From assembly GCA_944989445.1 (NCBI GenBank), contig CALYLW010000545.1, positions 188,856 to 252,855 on the forward strand: 64,000 nt of DNA, written 5' to 3'. How positions within the stretch are numbered: the stretch's first letter is position 1; the number at the start of each line of letters is the position of its first letter. The DNA is from Ampullaceana balthica. Lineage: Eukaryota; Mollusca; Gastropoda; Lymnaeidae. The notes beneath the pieces were generated by a model. The model searched no databases. It saw only the letters and a program-made list of their open reading frames with translations, and had not been told where the DNA came from. This document shows, piece by piece, positions 21,988-33,944 of this stretch. Both the position numbers and the translations under genes were made by a program.

Positions 21988-23830
21988 CTACAGCTCGTTT
22001 AATTCTATTTCGTTATTCACTAATATCCTATCACGGGGCCTACATTTTTGAAGAAGGGAAAGGCCGCTATAAATTAAGGGATCTAATGATGCATTTAACG
22101 GGAACACTAATATAAGTAGCCATGAATACCATTCTGGACTGGCCTTATTGCCACCCCAGGACATGAGTCCCATAATAAATATGGGGACACCAGCAGGCGA
22201 GATTGGCAACTGCAACAAGACTGACCTGAAAAGCAAGTCTGCTTTCTCGCTGGCGTCTTGCAGCATTGACCCCTCTGGCCGCACGACCGATTGTGTTACG
22301 GTGAGACAGATAATAGATCGCCACCTGACCACAAACGATTAAAAAAAATAAAAGCATATTAAAAAATAGGAACACTGCGATGGTGTATGGCGCTGCTGGT
22401 TGGTGACTGGTTGAGAGGGGCAGACCTAGGCACATGCCATTCGATGAATATACGCCCCAATCTGCACGGATACTTGGGATTATGGATACAATAACCCCAA
22501 ATATCCATGCAGCGCCAATCCTTTTAGTCACCGAAAATTTTTCCAGACTCTGTCCGCCACGTGGAAATTTGATAGCTAAGATCCGCTCCAGTGTAATTAG
22601 AAAAATGAAAATGACAGACGTTTCACTGGCAAGAGTAGCGACAAACCCGGCGGTGCTACAGAGGGCACCATGGCGCCAAGCCGACTGATAGAGGGCGTAT
22701 CTGTTCCTAAAATGGACATCTACCGAGGCAATGAGCAGTAGGTAGATGCCCATTAGGGAATCAGACACGGCAAGGCAGGTCACCAATAAGCCGTAAGGTT
22801 TTCTAAAACTGTCTCTGTCCAAAAAGAATCTAGAAAGCACACTAGCTAAGTTCCCTCCAATTGAAAAGTATGGCGACGAGCCACAAAAGGGAACGTTTTA
22901 AAATGTCGTCAAGAAGGTCCTCACAAGACGAAATACCATCCCACGGAGCGTGGCACGCGTGTTTTGGTATCCCATTCCCTACCACTAAAGGACAGCAAAG
23001 ATAAGGTCTGTCCGTATGGAAAGCGTCTTTTATTTGGAGGTGAAGAAGTTCAGAGATGACGTCAGAGTCTTGTAATTGTGTGCCTTGTATGTTGAGAAAG
23101 TTTAAGTGTCTAATGTGCTGAAGAAAATGAAATTTTTGAATTGGTGTGTTTTGAAGATTGAGATAAGTCAGAAATTTATATGAAGTGTCAAAACAATTCA
23201 GGTTTAAAATAGAGACATTTGTGTTAGACAGATCTAGTGACCTTAACCTCTCTGAACCTATGCTATTGTATTGTAAAAGGTGTAAAGATGGATTATTTGA
23301 TAGATTTAAAAATTGTAAGTTGGAAAATATAGAAATGTCTGCTTTGTATTTTAGTGTTGTAATGTTGTTGAAACTTAAGTCTAACCTATAGAGATGTTTG
23401 TAAGAGTGATTGGGAGAAAAAATGGAATTTAAGGTCTGAATTCTACAATTGGAAAGAAAAAGTTCGAAAATATTCCCTAAAAGTGGCATGTCTACGTACG
23501 AGAGGTCAAGGCCACTGAGATTCAGAAATTTTGTTGTTGTAGGAAAGATGTTCAAGGATGTAATGTTGGTGTTGACTTCTGACGTCACAACCGCATCACC
23601 GTCACAAATAAATCCGTCTGGACAAGTCAAGACACAGATTGTCTCGTTGTCTGGACTAAGTCCGCTGTTGTCACAGGAGGTAGTAGTTAGGTTAGCTGAC
23701 GTTTGTGGTACACAAAAGAGTTCATCCCTTCCATTGCGGCAATCTTTATGGCCGTTGCAAACCAAACTAAATTTTATGCTTGCCCTATCAGAGCATTTAA
23801 ACATTGGTGGTGTTTGATACGTGATGCTGG
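21988..23830 (-). pseudogene. GRL101-like LDLa/LRR G-protein coupled receptor, frame broken twice
   Basis: An acceptor (TTTATTTCTCTTCCACAG) ends at 23831, opening a large last exon. It encodes an LDLa module (cysteines at 4, 16, 22, 31 of the first Met frame, CNGHKDC, RDELFC), then leucine-rich repeats (LYRLDLSFNNITTL, LQFLNLSNNPSL, LRSLDLSNTNVSIL), a cysteine hinge (LCCP, SCEDLL) and seven membrane segments (TM2 CLAVSDSLMGIY, TM3 ITLERILAIKF, TM6 CWCP, TM7 LDPLIYSGLS). It ends at 21988. Known relatives are snail GRL101 and the LGR/relaxin-type receptors. Two single extra bases break the frame: A4 at 22864-22867 in TM1 and G4 at 22183-22186 in TM6. Both lie in homopolymers and copy A has G3 at the second, so these may be consensus errors or a young pseudogene. 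Upstream exons are not seen. Confidence 0.85.
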
Positions 23831-24120
23831 CTGTGGAAGAGAAATAAACGATAATACGTCAATTGCACAGGATCGATTCATCATATTTATAATTTTAATC
23901 ACAAAGCTCTGCTTCGTAGTTTTTTTTGTGTGGGAATAGACTGACAGACAGGGAGTTATTAAAAGTCTGCTTTATGGGATAGCATTTAAAGAATCACTTA
24001 TATTTCAGAACGTATAAAATATTTGTTTTTAAAATCTAAATATAAGTAAGTTGAAGCAAAAGTCAGGAGAGGGAATATAAATTGAACGAACCATGAACGT
24101 GAAAATGAAAGTGTGAAATG
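23831..24120 (-). other. Intron upstream of the receptor exon
   Basis: A polypyrimidine tract and AG acceptor adjoin the receptor exon. No earlier LDLa exon was recognised up to the MITE at 24124. Confidence 0.5.
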
Positions 24121-24123
24121 ATA

Positions 24124-24229
24124 ACCGTATATACTCGTTTGCAAGCCGACATTTTTTGCACAAAAACTAGGGGGAAAAGTTGGGGGGTCGGCTTATGAAT
24201 GAACTGGCTATAGAACGAGTATATACGGT
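24124..24229. mobile_element. Short TIR MITE (ACCGTATATACTCGTT)
   Basis: The 106-bp segment starts ACCGTATATACTCGTTTGC and ends GAACGAGTATATACGGT in inverted orientation, with AAGCCGAC and GTCGGCTTAT arms inside. Confidence 0.85.
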
Positions 24230-24361
24230 AGTTGTTGAGCCCAATGGTTTTTTTTAATGATAGTTTGTTAAAATATGCTAGAATTCAGTTGTTATTTTTT
24301 TTAACTATACAATACATTTTAATAAAGGCATGCATACATGCAAAAAGAGAATCACACAAAG

Positions 24362-24575
24362 GTACAGTGGTCGAGCGGCATGCACACTCTGCTGCTATAT
24401 CCTTAGATACGGGTCCGAGTCTCTTTGAAGGCAGGAATCTGTTCCGGCGTGTTCATGTCCACTTAGCTCTAACAGATACATGACGTGAGTTGGGCTAAAG
24501 AATGGCATGGTCATGCAGTACGTTCTTAACCCGTAAGATGCAATAATCTTCTGTATAGAAAGAGAGTCTGTAATG
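24362..24575 (+). mobile_element. SINE family 1, diverged copy
   Basis: The head is GTGGTCGAGCGGCATGC and the body has TGAAGGCAGGAATCTGTTCC. The tail GCAATAATCTTCTGTATAG is shared with the family. Confidence 0.7.
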
Positions 24576-24651
24576 GCAAATAACGGTAATGTCGCTATTT
24601 ACAAAATTAGTTTTACCTTTTTAATTACAACTGGTACAAACGTTTTATGGC

Positions 24652-24870
24652 GGCTGGATAGCGAAGTCAGTAGTGCGCTCGCCTCACAAAGCTGAGGGGC
24701 GTGGGATTGAGCCCACGCAAAGCCACATTATAAATGATACGATAAGAAAGTCCTCCGCTGACCCCTGGAAGGGAATTGGGGCACCCACCAATAATCCCCG
24801 ACTAAGCTCTAATGGAAACATTAGGGATCCCCTACGACCATCGGCCATGGGACTTACTTACAATCGTTTT
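24652..24870 (+). mobile_element. Second tRNA-derived SINE
   Basis: An A-box-like TAGCGAAGTCAGTAGTGCG and a B-box-like GGGATTGAGCCC have tRNA-like spacing. The body differs from SINE family 1. The single open frame across it is not supported as a gene. Confidence 0.55.
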
Positions 24871-24969
24871 AAACTAACATAAGAAGAAAAAATCTGAACT
24901 CATCGCACAAAATAATACAACATATAAGACCTCATATGATTAACTTTAAAATTTTGTTTATGATTCTTA

Positions 24970-25490
24970 TTGATCTCTAATAGATGAAGAAAATGTGTGC
25001 TGCATGTCTGTAATAGACGAACTAATTGTGTACCGCATGTCTGTCATAGATGAACTAACTGTGTGACGCATGTCTGTAATAGATGAACTAACTGTGTGCC
25101 GCATCTCTGTAATAGATTAACTGTGTTCGCATGTCTGTAAGAGATGAACTGTGTACCGCATATCTGTAATACATAAACTAAGTGTGCGTCGCATGTTTGT
25201 AACAAATAAACTAATATTTGCCGCATGACTGCAATAGATGAAATACCTGTGTGTCGCACCAGTGTGCCGCAATGTTTTAGTAAATAAACGTATTGTTTTT
25301 CGCATGTCTGTAATGGATGAACAAGATGTGCGCCGCATGTCTGTAAAAGATGAACTAACTGTGTGCCGCAAGTCTTTCTTCGATGCAATATTTATGTGCC
25401 GCATGCCTGCAAAAGATGAAGTGACTGTGTGCCGCATTTCTGTAAAAGAAAATGTGAATTATCGCCGGATGTCTGTAAAATTTGAGGTGT
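24970..25490. repeat. Degenerate ~33-bp minisatellite
   Basis: The core GCATGTCTGTAATAGATGAA plus CTAACTGTGTGCC repeats about 16 times with many substitutions and indels, so this array is old. Confidence 0.9.
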
Positions 25491-25799
25491 ATGTGGCTTG
25501 AAAAAACTCTTTATCTTCCCACGTTGTACTATCGTTTTATTCATCAAGTTTTTTTTTGTCTTCTATAAGCAGGTGGTAAGAGTGAATGACACTTTATTGG
25601 CTGTTTTATGTGACGTGGACCCTTTAACCTTCGACTGGCTGTTAGAATTATGGATCGCTCTTTAAGTTAAGGACGCATTTACCGTCTGAGGGAGCTTTTG
25701 TTATAACTAAGGCGAATGTCATGTTAACGATTTCTAGTTCTGTCGTTGTTGTTTTCGGGTTGCATAAGCGGATGTTGAATTTACTTTACATTGCGCCAC

Positions 25800-25966
25800 A
25801 ATTGTTTCATTGTTTCATTGTTTCATTGTTTCATTGTTTCATTGTTTCATTGCTTCATTGCTTCATTGTTTCATTGTTTCATTGTTTCATTGTTTCATTG
25901 TTTCATTGTTTCATTGCTTCATTGCTTCATTGTTTCATTGTTTCATTGTTTCATTGTTTCATTGTT
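25800..25966. repeat. 8-bp tandem repeat (TTTCATTG)n
   Basis: About 21 units, mostly perfect, with TGCTTCATTG variants that themselves recur at a fixed distance. Confidence 0.97.
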
Positions 25967-26443
25967 TGTTTTTTGTTTTTCATATTTCATTATTGTTATA
26001 GTAATCCTAACTCTGAATAATTTAATTTTTGAAAGTTTGATAAACTAAATTAATTTTATAAAAACCAAATAAATTTCTTTTAAATGTTTTTAACAAATAC
26101 TTGGTTAGATCGCTTCATGCCTTCCTTAGCGGCTCCTATTTTTAAAAAAAAATGTTGTCCTTGCAGAGGCAAGGCAATGTCGGTGGTAATGTGAGACCCT
26201 TCCATTTAACATGAAAAATCTGAATAATAGGGCAACCCCCTCACGATCTAAAACCCAGACACGCCCCTGCTCCTTTGTGGGACTTAGGTTTGTGACCTCG
26301 ACTACTCGTCACTGGATATTTAAATGAAGTTTGCCACAGTGTTTGAACAACACAAGAAAATATTACGGACCAAAAGCTAATACTGTGATTTGTTTCGGTT
26401 TTTTTTTCTTCTTTAAATCTACCTTAGCGGGGTTATATGGAAA

Positions 26444-27385
26444 GTTCAAGACACTGTTACATTGTTCTATCTTTGATACACACGTGTTACTGTCACTGTT
26501 ACACTGTTCTATCTTGTTACACACGTGTTACTGTCACTGTTACATTGTTCTATTTTTGTTACACACGTGTTACTGTCACTGTTACATTGTTCTATATTTG
26601 TTACACACGTGTTACTGTCACTGTTACATTGTTCTATATTTGTTACACAAGTGTTACTGTCACTGTTACATTGTTCTATATTTGTTACACACGTGTTACT
26701 GTCACTGTTACATTGTTCTATATTTGTTACACACGTGTTACTGTCACTGTTACATTGTTCTATATTTGTTACACACGTGTTACTGTCACTGTTACATTGT
26801 TCTATATTTGTTACACACGTGTTACTGTCACTGTTACATTGTTCTATATTTGTTACACACGTGTTACTGTCACTGTTACATTGTTCTATATTTGTTACAC
26901 ACGTGTTACTGTCACTGTTACATTGTTCTATATTTGTTACACACGTGTTACTGTCACTGTTACATTGTTCTATATTTGTTACACACGTGTTACTGTCTTC
27001 AATGTTACATTGTTCTATATTTGTTACACACGTGTTACTGTCGTCACTGTTACATTGTTCTATATTTGTTACGCACGTGTTACTGTCACTGTTACATTGT
27101 TCTATATTTGTTACACACGTGTTACTGTCTTCACTGTTACATTGTTCTATATTTGTTACACACGTGTTACTGTCACTGTTACATTGTTCTATATTTGTTA
27201 CACACGTGTTACTGTCTTCACTGTTACATTGTTCTATATTTGTTACACACGTGTTACTGTCACTGTTACATTGTTCTATATTTGTTACACACGTGTTACT
27301 GTCTTCACTGTTACATTTTCTATATTTGTTACACACGTGTTACTGTCACTGTTACATTGTTCTATCTTTGTTACACACGTGTTGC
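26444..27385. repeat. 42-bp minisatellite, about 22 copies, open in several frames
   Basis: The unit starts GTTACACACGTGTTACTGTC and continues ACTGTTACATTGTTCTATATTT. Because 42 is a multiple of three and the unit has no stop in several frames, long artificial frames appear on both strands. Later units carry 3-bp insertions (TTC or GTC) that keep the period in phase. Every unit contains the palindrome CACGTG. I treat it as non-coding. Confidence 0.97.
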
Positions 27386-27719
27386 TTTATGCAAAAATTT
27401 GTATAATTAATTGTCAAACAAGCATAATTGAAAGATTCGATTACTTCATACATTTGTAAATGCTATCAATTTATTCAAAGTCGATTACTATAATGGTCAG
27501 TATTTTAAGAATGAATCAGCGGAATCCAATGTGGCTAGGAGGAGGGGGATTGATCTCTGTCGCATCGTTAGCAATGATAAAAATTACTTCTGGCATTTAA
27601 TACAATGACAAACTAAACATTGAAATAAACAAGGTTGGAATGTGATGGCATTGTAATAAAATAATTTGAAAGAGTGTAAGTATTGTAGCAATACAAGGAA
27701 AGTTGGTGCTAGCGATGTA

Positions 27720-28585
27720 TAAAACAGACATACAACACCAATAGATATTCACCAAGACATACAACACCATTATGCACTCACCAAGACATACCAACCAACA
27801 CCAATAGGTACTCACCAAGACATACAACACCAATAGGTACTGACACAGACATACAACACAATTAGGTACTCACCAAGACATACAACACCAATAGGTACTG
27901 ACACAGACATACAACACAATTAGGTACTCACGCAAGACATACAACACCAATAGGTACTGACAAGACATACAACCCAATATAGTACACACACACTGACACA
28001 GACATACAACACAATTAGGTACTCACCAAGACATACAACACCAATAGGTACTGACACAGACATACAACACAATTAGGTACTCACCAAGACATACAACACC
28101 AATAGGTACTGACACAGACATACAACACAATTAGGTACTCACCAAGACATACAACACCAATAGGTACTGACACAGACATACAACACCATTATGTACTCAC
28201 CAAGACATACAACACCAATAGGTACTGACATAGACATACAACACCATTATGTACTCACCAAGACATACAACACCAATAGGTACTGACACAGACATACAAC
28301 ACCATTATGTACTCACCAAGACATACAACACCAATAGGTACTGACATAGACATACAACACCATTATGTACTCACCAAGACATACAACACCAATAGGTACT
28401 GACACAGACATACAACACCATTATGTACTCACCAAGACATACAACACCAATAGGTACTGACATAGACATACAACACCATTATGTACTCACCAAGACATAC
28501 AACACCAATAGGTACTGACATAGACATACAACACCATTAGGTACTCACCAAGACATACAACACCAATATGTACTCACCAAGACAT
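27720..28585. repeat. 58-bp composite minisatellite
   Basis: Two related half units, ACATACAACACCAATAGGTA and ACATACAACACCATTATGTA with their spacers, alternate to give a 58-bp period; an ATTAGGTACTCACC subtype is confined to the left half. Confidence 0.95.
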
Positions 28586-28589
28586 GAGA

Positions 28590-29240
28590 AGAGGATGAAA
28601 ACAGCGTACAGGTTGGCGAACATGTTGGCAGACTTCAATGTTGTCAAGTAGAAAACAGAAAGTGGCGCTCAGGAGATATTTAATATTATTCGCAACGGAT
28701 CTCAGGTTATATAATGAGGACTAGAATTTTAGCCCCGCCCCACGGGGTGGCCAGTGTCTGTTCAAGTGCTCAATGCGCATGCGCTTCATTGTTACCACGT
28801 GATATTATGCCGAAACTTTTGTTGATCAGACGTACGGGCAAGAGTCGTCGAACCATATTTGGACTGGTTGAAAATTTTCACAAACTGAAAGTTATTTAAA
28901 AAAATTACAATGCCCACCACCAAACCCCCCCCCCTCGACAACCTCAGAGAAAATAAAAAACATTCTTTAACCATTACGTCACCTTACAATACCTCACTTT
29001 CGCCACGAGACAAATCCGGCCAATCGAAATGGAAGACGAGCTGACAATTGACCACCCCACCCCCACCGTAGCTGCCCCCCTCTAAAACTACCTCCACTGA
29101 CCCCCACCCCATTATAACCGCCTTCACACACACCTCCCCCAATAAAAAACGGGGTTGCAATTTCTTGGCCTAAGCCAAAAACCATAAAATCGTTTCTCCT
29201 ACCCGGGCTATGATATTAAAACAAATAATCAACAATAGCG
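28590..29240. other. No recognised feature
   Basis: Unique sequence with C-rich tracts at 28925-29140. Short open frames lack any recognisable domain. Confidence 0.4.
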
Positions 29241-29265
29241 GTGCTACATTACAGTAGTATTGGTA

Positions 29266-29760
29266 TCAAAAGACAGCTACAGCCGTCTGTCTCTATATCT
29301 ACAGCCGCAGCTGTCTGTCTCTATATCTACAGCTACGGCCATCTGCCTCTATTACATCCGTCTCCCTCTATATCTACAGCTACAGCCATCTCACTCTATA
29401 TCTACAGCTACAGCTGTCTGTCTCTATATCTACAGCTACGGCCATCTGCCTCTATTACATCCGTCTCCCTCTATATCTACAGCTACAGCTGTCTGTCTCT
29501 ATATCTACAGCTACGGCCATCTGCCTCTATTACAGCCGTCTCCCTCTATATCTACAGCTACAGCCGTCTGTCTCTATATCTACAGCTACAGCTGTCTGCC
29601 TCTATATCTACAGCTACAGCCGCCTGTCTCTATATCTACAGCTACAGCCGTCTGTCTCTATATCTACAGCTACAGCTGTCTGTCTCTATATCTACAACTA
29701 CAACCGTCTCCCTCTATATATACAACTACAACCGTCTCCCTCTATATTTACAGTACAGCA
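29266..29760. repeat. 28-bp minisatellite
   Basis: The unit contains TATATCTACAGCTACAGC and GTCTGTCTC. A GGCCATCTGCCTCTATTAC variant recurs in a higher-order pattern near 29338, 29437 and 29514. Confidence 0.93.
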
Positions 29761-29908
29761 ATCTGTTCGTTTCTAGAATTTCGGCTTGTATAAATTCATT
29801 CCGCCATTTGAAATAAAATATTCAGGCGTACTTTCCCTTGATATATTTACCCACATTCTATCTCGTTCCGAAGTATCGGTGAAGACGTCCTCTCTGTACC
29901 GCACCACC

Positions 29909-30091
29909 CAGTGGTGTAGCTAGGGATTTGGGGGCCAGAGGGACTTGGCCCTTTTTGGGGGGAACCCTGCAGTTTGACTTCGAAGATCATGATATGAGAT
30001 GATGTACACTCATTTGGGGTCCCCCTTAAGTGTGGGCCCGTGTTGGACTTTCGAATTTGGACCCCCTCCCCGTCCCCTAACTAAGCCACTG
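29909..30091. mobile_element. hAT MITE (CAGTGGYGTAGCTAGG), copy 1
   Basis: The ends CAGTGGTGTAGCTAGG and CTAACTAAGCCACTG are inverted. An 8-bp target duplication with one mismatch (GCACCACC/GCCCCACC) flanks it, which is the hAT signature. Related copies lie at 32990-33120 and 45603-45808. Confidence 0.85.
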
Positions 30092-30179
30092 GCCCCACCT
30101 GTTCTAAGATTTTCTTCTGAGGAGAAATGATGAATGTTGGGGAGCAATCTTCTAATTTTTCTTTTTCATTTATTATCTA

Positions 30180-30520
30180 AATAATTATTCTTATAGATAA
30201 TGCCATGTCCTCACAAAATGTGATGATGGCATGTATGCACAGCATGAGATGATGCCATTACTCCCCTATAATGTTAGATGTGATGTCTCCACATCATGAG
30301 ATGATGCTATTACTCCCCTATAATGTTAGATGTGATGTCTCCACATCATGGCCTGATGCCATTACTCCCCTATAATGTTAGATGTGATGTCTCCACATCA
30401 TGACCTGATGCCATTACTCCCCTATAATGTTAGATGTGATGTCTCCACATCATGACCTGATGCCATTACTCCCCTATAATGTTAGATGTGATGTCTCCAC
30501 ATCATGACCTGATACTCTAC
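30180..30520. repeat. 52-bp minisatellite, about 6 copies
   Basis: The unit contains ATGTGATGTCTCCACATCAT and CATTACTCCCCTATAATG. Each unit includes the small palindrome GATGT...ACATC. Confidence 0.93.
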
Positions 30521-30523
30521 ACC

Positions 30524-30712
30524 AGTGGAGGGCCGCATTAGTATGAAACGTTAAGGGCCCGCACCTAACCAAAATTTAACCTCAGTTCAAGTTCAAACAT
30601 CCATCTTTAACTTAAATTTATTGATTTTTTCCCTCGATACTACTTCAGGCTGTTGCGGGCCTCAAAGGACTCCGTAACCCGCGGGCCGTAGTTTGAACAC
30701 CTCTTCTCTACA
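30524..30712. mobile_element. hAT-like MITE relic
   Basis: The GGGCCGCATTAGTATGAAAC end and the GCGGGCCGTAGTTTGAACACC end resemble the terminal regions of hAT MITEs that read GGCCGC...TTTGAAC. The exact edges and target duplication are unclear. Confidence 0.45.
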
Positions 30713-30719
30713 TAATAAT

Positions 30720-31354
30720 TTTGACTTTTACTACTTTCTTTACACATTGCACGTTTTATCATGAGCCGCCATTTTGTTAGTATGTTACGCTTATACTTAT
30801 AATGTAGTGGCGCTGTGAATGCTGTGAAAGAAAGGAGGGGTAAAGCTCAGGGCGCTACGATCAGTTGATGCTATTTTAACTCTTCTGCAGGGGCGTCGGA
30901 ATAGGAAGGTTTATGTATTATATATATGGCACTTAGTTATTTCATGTTCCTTTTCATGAGTTGATGGGTTCAATTCAAGGCACTAGTTTAATTCATGTTC
31001 CTTTTCTCCAAGTATGGTATGAAAAACGTGTTTTTCTCGGCTGACTGCTTGCAGTTAACCTCGCCAGCATACGGCTGTTAATACAATACTGGGAGAGGGG
31101 CGGCAGGCGAGGAGAGTGCCCTGACAATAGAGCCCTGAGGTGTGTGGGGGGGGGCGGGGGGTAATCAAAAGTTATGGTCTATCTCCCATAGAACAGGCTG
31201 GAAGGGGAGGTGGTGGTGCTTTACGTCAGTCAAGCTACAGTTTACAACTTTTCTTTTGTGTTGTTGTATTGGTGTTGCTTACAATAACAAATATGTAAGA
31301 AACTAAAAACAAAAAAACGGATGAAAATTGTGACACGTTGTTCATTAGTTAGTC
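30720..31354. other. No recognised feature
   Basis: Unique sequence with a short direct repeat (AATTCATGTTCCTTTTC-like, near 30940 and 30990). No gene is supported. Confidence 0.4.
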
Positions 31355-31358
31355 ATGT

Positions 31359-31440
31359 GTGTGAGCTTTGATTTTAGACCTTTCCAGTGAGCTTTGATTT
31401 TAGACCTTTCCAGTGAGCTTTGATTTTAGACCTTTTCAGT
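31359..31440. repeat. 26-bp tandem triplication
   Basis: GTGAGCTTTGATTTTAGACC followed by TTTCCA occurs three times in a row. Confidence 0.9.
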
Positions 31441-31492
31441 GGCTCAACAAAAACTACGTTCATGTTTTGCTATCAATATTCTTTATAACAAA

Positions 31493-32994
31493 ATACCACA
31501 CTCCAATACCACACTTCAATACCACACGTCAATACCACACTTCAATACCAAACTCCAATACCACACTCCAATACCACATTCCAATACCAAACTCCAATAC
31601 CACATTCCAATACCACATTCCAATACCACACTCCAATACCACACTTCAATACCACACTTCAATACCACACTCCAATACCACACTTCAATACCACACTTCA
31701 ATACCACACTCTAATACCGTAATCTAATACCACACTTCAATACCAAACTCCAATACCACACTCCAATACCACACTTCAATACCACACTCCAATACCACAC
31801 TTCAATAACCCACTCCAATACCGTACTCCAATACCACGCTCCAATACCACACTTCATTACCACACTCCAATACCACACTCCAATACCACACTCCAATACC
31901 ACACTTCATTACCACTCTCCAATACCACGCTCCAATACCACACTTCAATACCACACTTCAATACCACACTCCAATACCACACTTCAATACCGTACTCCAA
32001 TACCACGCTCCAATACGACACTTCAATACCACACTTCAATACCACAGTCCAATACCACACTTCAATACCACACTCCAATACCACGCTCCAATACCACACT
32101 TCAATACCACACTTCAATACCACACTCCAATACCACACTTCAATACCACACTCCAATACCACACTCCAATACCACACTTCAATACCACACTCCAATACCA
32201 CACTTCAATACCACACTCCAATACCACACTAAAATACCACACTCCAATACCACACTTCATTACCACACTCCAATACCACACTCCAATACCACACTCCAAT
32301 ACCACACTCCAATACCAAACTCAAATACCCCACTCCAATACCGTACTCAAATACCACGCTCCAATACCACACTTCAATACCACACTCCAATACCACAGTC
32401 CAATTACACACTTCAATACCACACTCCAATACCACACTTTAATACCCCACTCCAATACCGTACTCCAATACCACGCTCCAATACGACACTTCAATACCAC
32501 ACTTCAATACCACACTCCAATACCACACTTCAATACCACACTCCAATACCACGCTCCAATACCACACTTCAATACCACACTTCAATACCACACTCCAATA
32601 CCACACTTCAATACCACACTCCAATACCACACTAAAATACCATACTAAAATACCACACTCCAATACCACACTTCAATACCACACTCCAATACCAAGCTCC
32701 AATACCCCACTCCAATACCGTACTCCAATACCACGCTCCAATACCACACTCCAATACCACACTCCAATACCACACTCCAATACCACACTTCAATACCACA
32801 CTCCAATACCACACTTCAATACCACACTCCAATACCACACTAAAATACCACACTCCAATACCACACTTCAATACCACACTCCAATACCAAGCTCCAATAC
32901 CCCACTCCAATACCGTACTCCAATACCACGCTCCAATACCACACTCCAATACCACACTCCAATACCACACTCCAATACCACACTCCAATACCAC
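31493..32994. repeat. 13-bp minisatellite, about 115 copies
   Basis: The unit CCAATACCACACT with variants ACTTC, CGCTCC, GTACTCC and AAACTCC extends 1.5 kb. Variant strings recur in blocks, for example a block with TAAAATACCACACT and CCAAGCTCCAATACCCC near 32630 and 32840, showing larger duplications inside the array. The right end merges into a MITE remnant. Confidence 0.97.
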
Positions 32995-33120
32995 TTGAGG
33001 GGGGACCCCAAATTAGGGTCCGAATTTTTTTTACATTAAATATTACGCTACTGCCATACATGTTGGGCCCCCAAAGAGGTCAAGCCCCCAAACCCCTACA
33101 AATTCCTAGCTACGCCACTG
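32990..33120. mobile_element. hAT MITE (CAGTGGYGTAGCTAGG), truncated copy 2
   Basis: The right end CCTAGCTACGCCACTG and the interior match the reverse complement of 45603-45808. The left part is replaced by the 13-bp minisatellite at CCACTTGAGG. Confidence 0.8.
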
Positions 33121-33179
33121 TAATTAATGCTGGTCATCCGTTGTCATACGGACGATATTCCCTGCCTTCACCGCCCCCC

Positions 33180-33366
33180 CCCACCCCCATTTAAGGCCTA
33201 AGGGAATTGGGAGGCCCTAGGCGAAGTGAAATTGATGGCCGTAAAAGTAATAGAAAAATAAAATAATAAATATGGAAAGATTCTTGTGCGAGGCCCCCAC
33301 TAATGATGAGACTATTCGGAGGCCCTAGGCGGCCTAATAGTTTGCATATGCCTTAAGCCGGCCCTG
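33180..33366 (-). mobile_element. MITE (CAGGGCYGGCTTWAGGCATA), copy 1
   Basis: The minus strand begins CAGGGCCGGCTTAAGGCATA and matches 38548-38716 in end sequence and in interior features (GGCCTAGGGC-like motifs and an AAGAATCTTTCC/AAGAATATTTCC core). The family resembles hAT MITEs. Confidence 0.75.
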
Positions 33367-33715
33367 ATAGATATAAGAATACAGTGAAGAGTGCGCCCTT
33401 TAGAATGAGAATCAATGTTACAGGGAATTTCACCTGAACTTTCCCTCCCCTCTAACATAACCCGCCCTAGAATCAGAGATCTAATTCACTGGAGGAAAGG
33501 GGGGATACCCCAGTATTTCTTTAACTAACCAGTAAATGCCCGCCACATCGCCCAGCGCCACTCGCTCACGCGAGGGAGACGGGCGCCCGCCCAGGTAGTG
33601 GCCAGCGTTTACTGTGATGTATAAGTTTGTCCAAAATTGTTTTCTCGTTTTGTGATCAATTAAATTGTAATATCTTATTAATATATTAACCCCAAGAGCT
33701 TTGACGTCAGCATGT

Positions 33716-33827
<112 letters not shown>

Positions 33828-33944
33828 ATTCAACGTCAGCCTGTGTGTGTGTAGATACGAGGTTAAAGTTAAATTTCATGGGTCAGGCTGACCTAGAGTC
33901 AATGCAGCGCCCGCTGTAACTGTAATATTTAAATACTATGTCCT

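Noticed and set aside
26331..27459. Long leucine/cysteine/threonine-rich frames (275-359 codons) on both strands
   Set aside because: They are translations of a 42-bp tandem repeat open in several frames at once; no domain, splice or start context supports a gene.
28714..28899. 61-codon frame in a unique stretch
   Set aside because: No signal peptide, domain, convincing splice site or repeat homology; too short to support.
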